Assembly: GCF_001500125.1 (NCBI RefSeq)
Contig: NZ_LQIV01000004.1
Location: 95,906-159,905, forward strand
Length of the DNA stretch: 64,000 bases
Direction: 5' to 3'
Source of the DNA: Mycobacterium sp. IS-1742
GTDB taxonomy: Bacteria > Actinomycetota > Actinomycetes > Mycobacteriales > Mycobacteriaceae
Made by a program: the position numbers and the translations under genes. The notes beneath the pieces were generated by a model. It was not told the DNA's origin. It saw only the letters and a list, made by a program, of their open reading frames with translations, and did no database searches. Positions 17,201-26,237 of this stretch are shown here, in pieces (position 1 is the stretch's first letter; every line of letters starts with the position of its first letter).

Positions 17201-20200
17201 ATGGCTGCTGGTTCGCCGGATCGCCGCGCGATCATCACCGAGGCGCTGCGCAAGATCGATGATCTGACAGCACGGTTGGAAATCGCCGAGCGAGGTCAGT
17301 ACGAACCGATCGCGGTGGTCGGGATAGGGTGCCGGCTGCCCGGCGGGGTGGGCGATCCCGAGGAGTTCTGGCGGTTGCTCTGCGATGGCCGCAGTGGGAT
17401 CGTCGAGGTTCCGTCCAAGCGGTGGGATGCCGACGAGTTCTACAGCGCGGACACGTCGGTTCCGGGGACGATCTGTACCCGTGAGGGCGGGTTCCTGACC
17501 GGGTGGGAGCCCGACGAGTTCGACGCGGAGTTCTTCGGGATCTCGCCGCGGGAGGCCGCGGCCATGGATCCCCAGCAGCGGTTGCTGATGGAGGTGGCCT
17601 GGGAGGCACTCGAGCACGCCGGCATCACACCGGACGGTATCCGCGGTTCGCAGACGTCGGTGTTCGTCGGCATGACGGGCTACGACTACATGCTGAAACT
17701 CTCTGACGGCCTGCGCCGTGAGGAGTATGACGCCTACGTGCCGTTCGGGAATGCGGCGAATTTCGCGGCGGGTAGGTTGTCGTACTTCCTCGGGCTGCGC
17801 GGTCCGGCGGTGGTGGTGGACACGGCGTGTTCGTCGTCGTTGGTGTCGGTGCATCTGGCGTGCCAGAGCCTGCGTCGCCGGGAGAGCGACACCGCGCTGG
17901 CCGCGGGCGTCAACCTGATGCTCAAGGCGGAAGCCAATGTCGCCCTGTCCCGCTGGGGGATGTTGGCGCCGGACGGTCAATGCAAGACGTTCGACGCCGG
18001 CGCCGACGGCTATGTGCGCAGCGAGGGGTGCGGTGTGGTCGTGCTCAAGCGCCTCGGCGACGCGCTGCGCGACGGTGACCGGGTGCTGGCGCTCGTGCGG
18101 GGGTCGGCGGTCAATCAGGACGGGGCCAGCAGCGGGCAGACGGTTCCCAACGGGCCCGCGCAGCAGGCACTGATGAGGCAGGCGCTGACGGCGTCACAGT
18201 TGGGTCCGACCGACATCGACTACATCGAGGCGCACGGCACGGGCACCGCACTGGGCGATCCGATCGAACTGGACGCCCTCAGCGCCGTGTTCGGCGACCG
18301 GGGGGACGCGGCGCCGCTGGTGCTGGGTTCGGTGAAGACCAACCTCGGACACCTCGAATCCGGCGCGGGGGTTACGGGATTCATCAAAACCGTGCTCAGC
18401 GTGCAACGCGGGTACATTCCGAAACACCTGAACTTCGAGCGGTTGACGCCGCACGCGGGCCCTGGTGCATCGCAGTTCACCATCGCGGCCGACGGGATGG
18501 AGTGGCCGGCGGTGACCCGGGCGCGCCGGGCCGGCGTGTCGTCGTTCGGCGTCAGTGGGACCAACGCGCACATCATCGTCGAGCAGGCCCCGGATGTGGT
18601 GGCCGGTGAGAAGGTGTCGGATCCGGCGGTGTGCACGCTGGTGGTGTCGGGGAAGTCCGACGACCGGATCGCCTCCACGGCAGGGGCGTTGGCGGAGTGG
18701 ATGACCGGCGCCGGGGTGCCGTTGGCCGAGGTGGCCCACACGCTCAACCATCACCGGGCCCGGCATGCCAGGTTCGCGACGGTGTGCGCGCGCGATCGCG
18801 CCCAGGCCGTGGCGGGTCTGCAGGCGTTGGCGGCGGGGCGGCCGGCTGATGGTGTGGTGCGGCCGCATGAGGGTCCGTGTGGTTCGGGGACGGTGTTCGT
18901 GTTCTCGGGTCAGGGTTCGCAGTGGGCGGGGATGGGTCGGCGGTTGTTGGCCGATGAGCCGGTGTTCGCGGCGGCGGTGGCGGAGTTGGAGCCGCATTTT
19001 GTTGAGCAGGTGGGTTTTTCGTTGCAGCAGGTGCTTGCCGATGGTGAGGCTGTGTCGGGGGATTCGCGGGTGCAGCCGGTGATCATGGGGTTGCAGTTGG
19101 CGTTGACGGAGTTGTGGCGGTCCTATGGGGTGACTCCGGATGCGGTGATCGGTCATTCGATGGGTGAGGTGACCGCGGCGGTGGTGGCCGGTGCTCTGAC
19201 CCCGGCTGAGGGGCTGCGGGTGATCGCTGTGCGGTCCCGGTTGATGTCCCGGCTGGCCGGCCAGGGCGCGGTCGCACTCCTGGAACTCGATGCGCCCGCC
19301 GCGGAGGCGGTCGTCGGCTCACATCCGCACGTCGACATCGCGGGTTTCGTGTCGCCGACACAGACGGTGGTGGCCGGTCCGCCGGCAGCGGTGGACGCGG
19401 TCATCGAGGCGGTCGTGGGGGAGGGGCGGTTCGCGCGGCGGGTGAACATGGAGGTCGCCTCGCACACCGCGCTGATGGACCCCATCCTCGACGAACTACG
19501 CCAGACGCTCGCCGATCTCACACCGCAGACGCCGTCCGTGCCGTTCGTGTCGACCGTCGACGACACCATCTCGACTCCGCTGCTGGACGCGAACTACTGG
19601 GTCGCCAACGTGCGTCGGCCCGCGCGGTTGCACCAGGCGGTTTCGGCCGCGGCCGCCGACGGACACACCACCTTCATCGAGGTCAGCCCGCACCCGATCC
19701 TCACGCACGCCATCGCCGAGACGCTCGGTGACGGCCACCACCACGCGATCGGCACGCTGGCCCGCGACACCGACGACACCCACACCTTCCACACCAACCT
19801 CAACACCACGCACACCACCCGGCCGCCGGTCACCCCGCACGCGCCCGAACCCCACCTTCAACTGCCCACCACTCCGTGGCATCACACCCGCCACTGGTTC
19901 GCATCGGAGGGGCCGCGCCGCGCCACGCACACCGTGCGCCACACCACCGGACAGACCGCCGGGGACGTCATCCCCGCTGAATGGCGCTGCGATCTCACCT
20001 GGACCGCGGCGGATCTCACCGCGCAGGACACCACCGCGCACCAGTGGCTCGTCATCGGCAGCGCCGACGTGGCCACTCAGCTGACCCGGGCGGGCCACAC
20101 CGCGACCACCCTCGCCGAGCACGCCGTCCACGACCACCACGCGCTCACGGAGGCGTTGGCCGGGGCCACCCGGGTGGTGTACGCGCCCGCGACCGCGCCG

Positions 20201-21754
20201 CGCTGTTTCGACGCTGCGCCTGCCCGGTCGTTGTTCGATGCGGCACGGGACCTGGTCAACCACCTCGTGACGGCGTCGACGCCTGCGAAGCTCTGGATCC
20301 TCACCCGCAACGCACAGCCCATCGAGGAGGGGGACAGGGCCAATCCGGGCCATGCGGTGCTGTGGGGCCTCGGCCGCACCCTCGCACTCGAACATCCCGA
20401 GATCTGGGGCAGGGTCGTCGACGTCGACGAACTCGTGCCCGCCGAACTCGTGGCCCGGTATCTGCTGGATGAGGCCGCCGCCGGCGACGAGGAGGACCAG
20501 GTCGTCTACCGGGCGGGCGTACGCCGCGTCCCCCGGCTGGAACGCCGCGGCAACGCGGTGGCCGCCCAGGCGTCGATCGATCCGGACGCCGCACACCTCG
20601 TCGTGGGTGCCACCGGCAACATCGGCCCGCACCTGGTCCAGCAGTTGGCCGACATGGGCGCCCGCACCATCGTCGCGGTGTCCCGCAACCCGGGGAACCG
20701 ATTGCAGCACCTCACCCAGGCTCTGGCGGACAGGGGTGTCACGCTGGTCACGGTCGCCGCGGACGCCTCCGACGAAACCGCGATGCGCCCGCTGTTCGAG
20801 CGTTTCGGCGCCGACCTGCCCCCGCTCGGCGGCATCTACCTCGCCGCGTTCGGAGGCGGACCGGTGACGCTGCTGGACATGACCGACGACGACGTGACCC
20901 CGATGTTCACCGCGAAGCTCGATGCGGCAGCCGTCCTGCACAGGTTGTCGCTGGGGCATCCGGTGCGCCAGTTCGTCCTCTTCACGTCGATCTCCGGGCT
21001 GATCGGGTCACGCTGGCTGGCGCACTACACCGCGACCACAACGTTCCTGGACACCTTCGCCTACGCCCGCCGGGCCGCCGGCCTGCCGGCCACCGCCATC
21101 AACTGGGGGTTCTGGAAATCGCTGGCGGACAACGAGTCCGACGAGTACCGCCAGGTCACCATCAACTCGGGGCTCGAGCCGATGCCCGACGAGGTCGCCA
21201 TCCAGGCTCTCTGGTCGACCATCGGTTCCGACAGCCCGGTGCGGTCGACGGTCGTCGCTGCGGACTGGACCCGGCTGGGAGCCGCCTACCGAACCAGGGC
21301 GCCGATGCACATCCTCGACGACCTCACGACGCCGGAGACCGACGAGGGGAACGCCGGCGACAGCTGGGTCGGGTTGGACGCCGTTCGGGGTATGGAAGCG
21401 GCGGAGGCGCGGCGGGTGATCGCCGACAGGGTGCTCTCGCGGCTGGCCGGGGTGCTCGGATACGTCGAGCCCTCGTCGATCAACGCCTCGGCGCCGCTGA
21501 TCGACTTCGGCATGGACTCGCTGATGGCCGTGCGGATCCGGCAAGCCACGCGCGCGGACCTGGGCGTCGAGCCCGCCGTATCCCTGCTGCTCCAGGGCGG
21601 GTCGCTCAACGATGTGACCGCCGACGTGCTGAGCCAGTTGGGAGTCGCCGAGCCGGGAACGACCGCCGTCGACAACGTGCGTGAGAAAGCCAACCAGCGC
21701 GCCGCCGCGCGCCGTGGTGCCGCAGTGCGGCGGAAGAAAGGACAACTGCTGTGA
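17201..21754 (+). CDS. Type I polyketide synthase, KS-AT-KR-ACP
   Basis: 1517 residues, starting 5 bp after the previous stop. Domains: N-terminal docking coil (residues 1-33, almost identical to that of the preceding PKS); KS about 37-465 with C210; AT about 560-870 with S653 in GHSMGE and VASH; KR about 915-1340 with GATGNIG at 1136 and Y1276; ACP with S1440 in GMDSLMA; then a strongly basic C-terminal tail (KANQRAAARRGAAVRRKKG) which may dock to the next protein. No DH or ER. It should add a unit and reduce the beta-keto group to hydroxyl. Its final GTGA overlaps the start of the fourth PKS. Large KS and AT stretches are near-identical in DNA to the second PKS. Confidence 0.93.
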   Translation: MAAGSPDRRAIITEALRKIDDLTARLEIAERGQYEPIAVVGIGCRLPGGVGDPEEFWRLLCDGRSGIVEVPSKRWDADEFYSADTSVPGTICTREGGFLTGWEPDEFDAEFFGISPREAAAMDPQQRLLMEVAWEALEHAGITPDGIRGSQTSVFVGMTGYDYMLKLSDGLRREEYDAYVPFGNAANFAAGRLSYFLGLRGPAVVVDTACSSSLVSVHLACQSLRRRESDTALAAGVNLMLKAEANVALSRWGMLAPDGQCKTFDAGADGYVRSEGCGVVVLKRLGDALRDGDRVLALVRGSAVNQDGASSGQTVPNGPAQQALMRQALTASQLGPTDIDYIEAHGTGTALGDPIELDALSAVFGDRGDAAPLVLGSVKTNLGHLESGAGVTGFIKTVLSVQRGYIPKHLNFERLTPHAGPGASQFTIAADGMEWPAVTRARRAGVSSFGVSGTNAHIIVEQAPDVVAGEKVSDPAVCTLVVSGKSDDRIASTAGALAEWMTGAGVPLAEVAHTLNHHRARHARFATVCARDRAQAVAGLQALAAGRPADGVVRPHEGPCGSGTVFVFSGQGSQWAGMGRRLLADEPVFAAAVAELEPHFVEQVGFSLQQVLADGEAVSGDSRVQPVIMGLQLALTELWRSYGVTPDAVIGHSMGEVTAAVVAGALTPAEGLRVIAVRSRLMSRLAGQGAVALLELDAPAAEAVVGSHPHVDIAGFVSPTQTVVAGPPAAVDAVIEAVVGEGRFARRVNMEVASHTALMDPILDELRQTLADLTPQTPSVPFVSTVDDTISTPLLDANYWVANVRRPARLHQAVSAAAADGHTTFIEVSPHPILTHAIAETLGDGHHHAIGTLARDTDDTHTFHTNLNTTHTTRPPVTPHAPEPHLQLPTTPWHHTRHWFASEGPRRATHTVRHTTGQTAGDVIPAEWRCDLTWTAADLTAQDTTAHQWLVIGSADVATQLTRAGHTATTLAEHAVHDHHALTEALAGATRVVYAPATAPRCFDAAPARSLFDAARDLVNHLVTASTPAKLWILTRNAQPIEEGDRANPGHAVLWGLGRTLALEHPEIWGRVVDVDELVPAELVARYLLDEAAAGDEEDQVVYRAGVRRVPRLERRGNAVAAQASIDPDAAHLVVGATGNIGPHLVQQLADMGARTIVAVSRNPGNRLQHLTQALADRGVTLVTVAADASDETAMRPLFERFGADLPPLGGIYLAAFGGGPVTLLDMTDDDVTPMFTAKLDAAAVLHRLSLGHPVRQFVLFTSISGLIGSRWLAHYTATTTFLDTFAYARRAAGLPATAINWGFWKSLADNESDEYRQVTINSGLEPMPDEVAIQALWSTIGSDSPVRSTVVAADWTRLGAAYRTRAPMHILDDLTTPETDEGNAGDSWVGLDAVRGMEAAEARRVIADRVLSRLAGVLGYVEPSSINASAPLIDFGMDSLMAVRIRQATRADLGVEPAVSLLLQGGSLNDVTADVLSQLGVAEPGTTAVDNVREKANQRAAARRGAAVRRKKGQLL
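18869..19194 (+). repeat. AT-domain homogenised block, copy 3 of 3
   Basis: Gapless 326 bp alignment to 10732-11057 and 15291-15616. Shared synonymous sites and atypical codon use suggest gene conversion among the three modules. Confidence 0.85.
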
Positions 21755-24700
21755 ACGCTTTCGGCACACCGGAGGATCCACCACCCAACGCGGTCGCCGT
21801 CATCGGCATGGCAGCACGGCTCCCGGGCGCGAATTCGGTGTCGGCATTCTGGGACAACCTGCGCCGTGGCGAGGAATCAATCGTCACGCTGTCCGAGGAA
21901 GAACTCCTCGCCGCCGGGATTAGCGAGCAGACACTGGCCAACCCGTTCTACATCCGCCGGGCCCCCATCGTCGACGGCATCGACGAATTCGACAATGACT
22001 TCTTCGGGTTCCCGCCGCAGATGGCCCGCATGATGGACCCGCAGCACCGGCTGTTCCTCCAGACCGCCTGGCACGCCATGGAAGACGCCGGATGCGACCC
22101 CGCGGGGTTCGACGGTTCGATCGGTGTCTACGCCACCAGCGGATCGAGCATCTACCTGCTGCACAACCTGCTCACCCATCACGACCCGAACACCATCCTC
22201 GGTCAGGGCGCGACCTTCGACCTGGTGAACATGTCGCTGCTCAACGACAAGGACTATCTCGCCACCCGCGTCTCCCACCAGTTCAACCTGCGCGGACCGA
22301 GTGTCACGGTGCAGACGGCGTGCTCGTCGAGCATGGTCGCCATCCACTCGGCCTGCCAGAGCCTGCTCAACGGGGAATCCGACATCGTGCTCGCCGGCGG
22401 GGTGTCGCTGCGGGTGCCCCATCACGTCGGCTACTTCCACGAACCAGGATCCATGGTGTCGGGCGTCGGGCACTGCCGGCCGTTCGACTCGCGGGCCGAT
22501 GGCACGGTGTTCGGCAGCGGCGTCGCGGTGGTGGTGCTCAAACCACTGGCCACCGCACTCGAGGACGGTGACCGCATCCACGCCGTCATCCGGGGATCGG
22601 CCATCAACAACGACGGTTCGATGAAGATGACCTACGCGGCACCCAACGGCGCGGCGCAGGCCGACGTCATCGCCGAGGCGCACGCGGTCGCCGACGTCGA
22701 CCCCGCGACGATCAGCTATGTCGAGGCGCACGGGACGGGAACGCCACTCGGCGACCCGATCGAGATCGACGGGCTCAGAAAGGCGTTCGGGGTCTCCGAC
22801 ACCCCGCGGCCCGGCCCGTGCGCGGTCGGTTCGGTCAAGTCGAACATCGGCCATCTCGCCGAGGTCTCCGGCATCGCGGGCCTGATCAAGACCATCCTGA
22901 GCCTCCAGCACAAGGCTATCCCGGCGACGCTGCACTACACCGAACCCAATCCGGCGCTCGATCTCGACCGCGGGCCCTTTGTCATCCAGAGCGAGTACAC
23001 CCCCTGGGAGTGGGACGGGATCCGCCGGGCCGGGGTGAGTTCGTTCGGCGTCGGCGGCACCAACGTCCACCTTGTCGTCGAGGAGGCGCCCACCCGCCCG
23101 GTGACCGCCCCGGTCGACGGTCCCAAGGTTCTGCGGCTGTCCGCGCGAACCGAGGAGTCGCTGAGCGCGCTGCGCACGGCGCTGGCCGACGAGCTGGCAG
23201 GCGACGACCCCGTCGATCTCGACGATGTCGCGTTCACGCTGGCCGGCCGGCGCACCGATGCGGTGCGGATGAGTGCGGTCGTCCACGACCGTGCCGACGC
23301 GGTCGCCGTCCTCCGAACACCGGACAGCGACGACGTCTTCGTCGGCGACAGCGTCGACACCGGAGACGAAGCAGACCGCGTGGTGTTCCTGTTCCCCGGT
23401 CAGGGCGCCCAACACAGCGACATGGCCCGTGGTCTTCACGACGCGGAACCGGTGTTCGCGGCGGCATTCGACGAATGCGCGGCGGGATTCGACGCCGAGC
23501 TCGGCATCGACCTCAAGGCGTCGATCTTCGGGCCGGCAACACCGGAGCTGGAGCGCACCGATCTGGCGCAATCCTCCCTGTTCGCCGTCGAATACGCGCT
23601 CGGCAAGCTGGCCGAGTTCTACGGCGTGACGGCAGCGGCCTACGCCGGACACTCCATCGGCGAATACGCCGCGGCCACCTTGGCCGGCGTGTTCGACCTG
23701 CCCACCGCCATCAGCGTGGTCGCGCAGCGGGCCCGACTCATGCACGCCTCGCCGGAGGGCGCGATGGTCGCGGTGGGCGCGGGCCGCGAGGACATCGGCG
23801 ATCTGCTCGGCCCGGCTCTGGACGTCGCCGCGATCAACGAACACGGTGGCTGCGTCATCTCGGGTTCACAGGAGGACATCAAGACGCTCCAGAACGAACT
23901 GCGCCGGCGTCGCATCCTCGCTCGCCGGGTTCGGACCTCGCACGCCTTCCACTCCCGTCTGATGGACGCCGTGGTCCCGCAGTTCGCGGAGTACCTGTCC
24001 GGGGTGCGGCTGAACGCCCCGCGAATTCCTCTGCTGTCCAACGTCACCGGAACGTGGATGACCGACGCGGAAGCGACCGACCCCCAGTTCTGGGCGCGCC
24101 AGATCCGTGCGACCGTGCGCTTCGCCGACGAGCTCACCACGGTGCTCGCCACCCCGAAGCGGGTACTGGTCGAGGTGGGACCCGGGGGGACGCTGACCGG
24201 GGCGGCCGTTCGCCATCCGCGGTGGTCCGACGACCATCGAGCGGTCCGGCTCATGCGCCACCAGGTCCAGACCCGTGACGACCACGACACATTCCTGCTC
24301 GCCCTCGGTCAACTGTGGACCGCCGGTGTCGACCTCGACTGGTCGCGACTGTCGAAGGCGCAGCCCCAGCGGGTCACGTTGCCCGGCTACCAGTTCGACA
24401 GGCAACGGCACTGGATCGAGCCGAACCGGAGCCTTGAATGGTCGCAGGGGGTTTCGACCTCCGACGCATCCGGGGCGCCCGCACCCGTCGTCACTTCCGC
24501 CGCGGCCAACAGCGGTCAGTCGATCGAGCAACGACTGCAACAGAGCTGGTGTGAATGCCTCGGTGTCGCCTCGATCGATCCGACGGAGAACTTCTTCGAG
24601 ATCGGCGGCGACTCACTGATCGCGATCGGGGTCGCGATGAACGCCACGAACAAGGGTCTCGACCTGACACCGCAGGATCTGTACGAGTATCCGACGGTGT

Positions 24701-26166
24701 CCGCGCTCGCCGGGGCACTCGGTGCGCGATTCTCGGTCGGCGGGCTGGCCGAGATGCCTGCCGCCGACGCGATCAACCCGCCGGTGCCACCGAGCGTCGC
24801 CCACTTCCTCGAATACGGCATCCGGGACCCCGGTCGGTGGCGAGTGCCACTGTTGTTCACGGTGCGGTCCGACGTCAGCGTCGACGACGTCCGTTCCGTG
24901 CTCACCGCCGTGACGAACCACCACGACGCGCTGCGTGTGCAGGTCGACGCACATGCCGGTAGCTGGGAACAGCGCATCACCCAGGCGGTGGAATCGGTCG
25001 ACCCGACGGTCCTGACCCTGCCCGACGAAACAGGCCACGGCACCGCCCGGGAACGTGAAGCGGTTCTCGAGCTCCTGGCGGACCACCTGTCGGCAGAGGA
25101 TCTGTCGATGTCCCCGCTGCGCGCGGCCCACATCCTCGACGCGAACGGGACTCCGCGGTTCCTCGCCCTCTCGGTGCACGAGATGGTCGTCGACAGCACC
25201 TCGCGCGAGATCCTGCTGACCGACATCATCACCGCATTCGGTCAGCGGCTCGCCGGTCAGGAGATCAGCCTGCCGCCCGCCACCGCGTCCTGGCAGGCGT
25301 GGTCGCAACGCTGCGCCGAACTGACCACCCACCCCTCGGTGCTGGCCGGCCGCGAGTACTGGATGGAGACGGCCACCAGGACGACGATGCACATCGCCGA
25401 CCACCACGTCGGCGATCCGCCGTCCAGCGAACACCTGGTGCGGATCGGGACGACGCTGTCCGCCGCGCAGACCGAGGAGGTCGACCGCGCACGGCGGATG
25501 TACCAGTACACGCTCGACGAGCTGCTGCTGGCCGCGCTCACCCGGACCGTGGGGGATGCGCTCGGTGACGGTGTGCTGGCCGTCGGTGTCCGCGGCGACG
25601 CTCGGCCGATCCTGAAACCGGACGTGGACCCCCGGCGAACCGTTGGGGCATTCACGACGCTCTACCCACTGGCGCTGACCTGTGCCGGGCGCGAGAGGTC
25701 GTCGGCGGTGGACGCGCTGAACGACGTCCACACCGCGCTGGACCGCGTGCCGCATCAGGGGATCGCGTACGGGCTGCTCCGCTTCCTCTACGGACCGACC
25801 GCGCGCACCCTCAGCGCCGTCCCGCCGCCGGACATCCTGTTGTCCAACGAGGGTGTGGTGCCCGACATCGACCTGGGGGACGGTCCCATCCAGATGGACG
25901 CCGACGTGGCCTTGTCCCTGCGCGACAAGATCCCGGGGTTGGGCCACGCGATCGAACTGCGCGTGTTCCGTTCGTCCGGTGGACTGCACCTCGACTGGTG
26001 GCACGACACGCGGCGCGTCCCACAGGCGACCGTGGAGACGTTGGCCGCACGGTTCCCCGCCAGCTTGAACGACCTCGTGGCCGAGGCGACCGCATCGGCA
26101 GGCGAGAACGGCGAACTCGCCGACGCCATGGAGGAGCTCGCGCTCGTGGACCTGTCCGCGGAATGA
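21751..26166 (+). CDS. Type I polyketide synthase, KS-AT-ACP with C-terminal condensation-like domain (PpsE-like)
   Basis: 1471 residues, close to M. tuberculosis PpsE (about 1488). The GTG start overlaps the previous stop (GTGA). Domains: KS about 14-440 with C191 and intact EAHGTGT and NIGHLA motifs; AT about 540-840 with S635 in GHSIGEYAAA and HAFH at 731-734, a malonyl-type signature; ACP/PCP-like domain with S955 in GGDSLIAI; and a C-terminal condensation-type domain about 1025-1450. The condensation HHxxxDG motif is degenerate: H1143-E-M-V-V-D-S1149. No KR, so the last keto group is unreduced. In PDIM synthesis PpsE is the terminal module and partner of TesA; the same role fits here. 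It lacks the coiled-coil N-terminus of the middle modules. Confidence 0.93.
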   Translation: MNAFGTPEDPPPNAVAVIGMAARLPGANSVSAFWDNLRRGEESIVTLSEEELLAAGISEQTLANPFYIRRAPIVDGIDEFDNDFFGFPPQMARMMDPQHRLFLQTAWHAMEDAGCDPAGFDGSIGVYATSGSSIYLLHNLLTHHDPNTILGQGATFDLVNMSLLNDKDYLATRVSHQFNLRGPSVTVQTACSSSMVAIHSACQSLLNGESDIVLAGGVSLRVPHHVGYFHEPGSMVSGVGHCRPFDSRADGTVFGSGVAVVVLKPLATALEDGDRIHAVIRGSAINNDGSMKMTYAAPNGAAQADVIAEAHAVADVDPATISYVEAHGTGTPLGDPIEIDGLRKAFGVSDTPRPGPCAVGSVKSNIGHLAEVSGIAGLIKTILSLQHKAIPATLHYTEPNPALDLDRGPFVIQSEYTPWEWDGIRRAGVSSFGVGGTNVHLVVEEAPTRPVTAPVDGPKVLRLSARTEESLSALRTALADELAGDDPVDLDDVAFTLAGRRTDAVRMSAVVHDRADAVAVLRTPDSDDVFVGDSVDTGDEADRVVFLFPGQGAQHSDMARGLHDAEPVFAAAFDECAAGFDAELGIDLKASIFGPATPELERTDLAQSSLFAVEYALGKLAEFYGVTAAAYAGHSIGEYAAATLAGVFDLPTAISVVAQRARLMHASPEGAMVAVGAGREDIGDLLGPALDVAAINEHGGCVISGSQEDIKTLQNELRRRRILARRVRTSHAFHSRLMDAVVPQFAEYLSGVRLNAPRIPLLSNVTGTWMTDAEATDPQFWARQIRATVRFADELTTVLATPKRVLVEVGPGGTLTGAAVRHPRWSDDHRAVRLMRHQVQTRDDHDTFLLALGQLWTAGVDLDWSRLSKAQPQRVTLPGYQFDRQRHWIEPNRSLEWSQGVSTSDASGAPAPVVTSAAANSGQSIEQRLQQSWCECLGVASIDPTENFFEIGGDSLIAIGVAMNATNKGLDLTPQDLYEYPTVSALAGALGARFSVGGLAEMPAADAINPPVPPSVAHFLEYGIRDPGRWRVPLLFTVRSDVSVDDVRSVLTAVTNHHDALRVQVDAHAGSWEQRITQAVESVDPTVLTLPDETGHGTAREREAVLELLADHLSAEDLSMSPLRAAHILDANGTPRFLALSVHEMVVDSTSREILLTDIITAFGQRLAGQEISLPPATASWQAWSQRCAELTTHPSVLAGREYWMETATRTTMHIADHHVGDPPSSEHLVRIGTTLSAAQTEEVDRARRMYQYTLDELLLAALTRTVGDALGDGVLAVGVRGDARPILKPDVDPRRTVGAFTTLYPLALTCAGRERSSAVDALNDVHTALDRVPHQGIAYGLLRFLYGPTARTLSAVPPPDILLSNEGVVPDIDLGDGPIQMDADVALSLRDKIPGLGHAIELRVFRSSGGLHLDWWHDTRRVPQATVETLAARFPASLNDLVAEATASAGENGELADAMEELALVDLSAE

Positions 26167-26190
26167 GCCGGGACTCCCGAGGCCCCCACC

Positions 26191-26228
26191 CGACGAAGCA
26201 CCGTCAGACGAAGCACCAACCGACGAAG
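26191..26228 (+). repeat. Three GACGAAG direct repeats between the PKS and drrA
   Basis: CGACGAAG, AGACGAAG and CGACGAAG occur at about 15 bp spacing in the 71 bp between the last PKS stop and the chosen drrA start. They might act in mRNA processing or translation of the exporter genes, or be chance. No function is claimed. Confidence 0.4.
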
Positions 26229-26237
26229 AGGAATGCG

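Noticed and set aside
10732..19194. Mobile element or IS copies as the source of the three near-identical segments
   Set aside because: The segments are in frame within homologous AT domains and have no terminal repeats or transposase; gene conversion explains them better.
8869..26166. Assigning methylmalonyl use to modules 1-3 from the VASH motif
   Set aside because: The motif differs from canonical YASH and is not reliable in the Pps subfamily as I know it; extender choice is left open.
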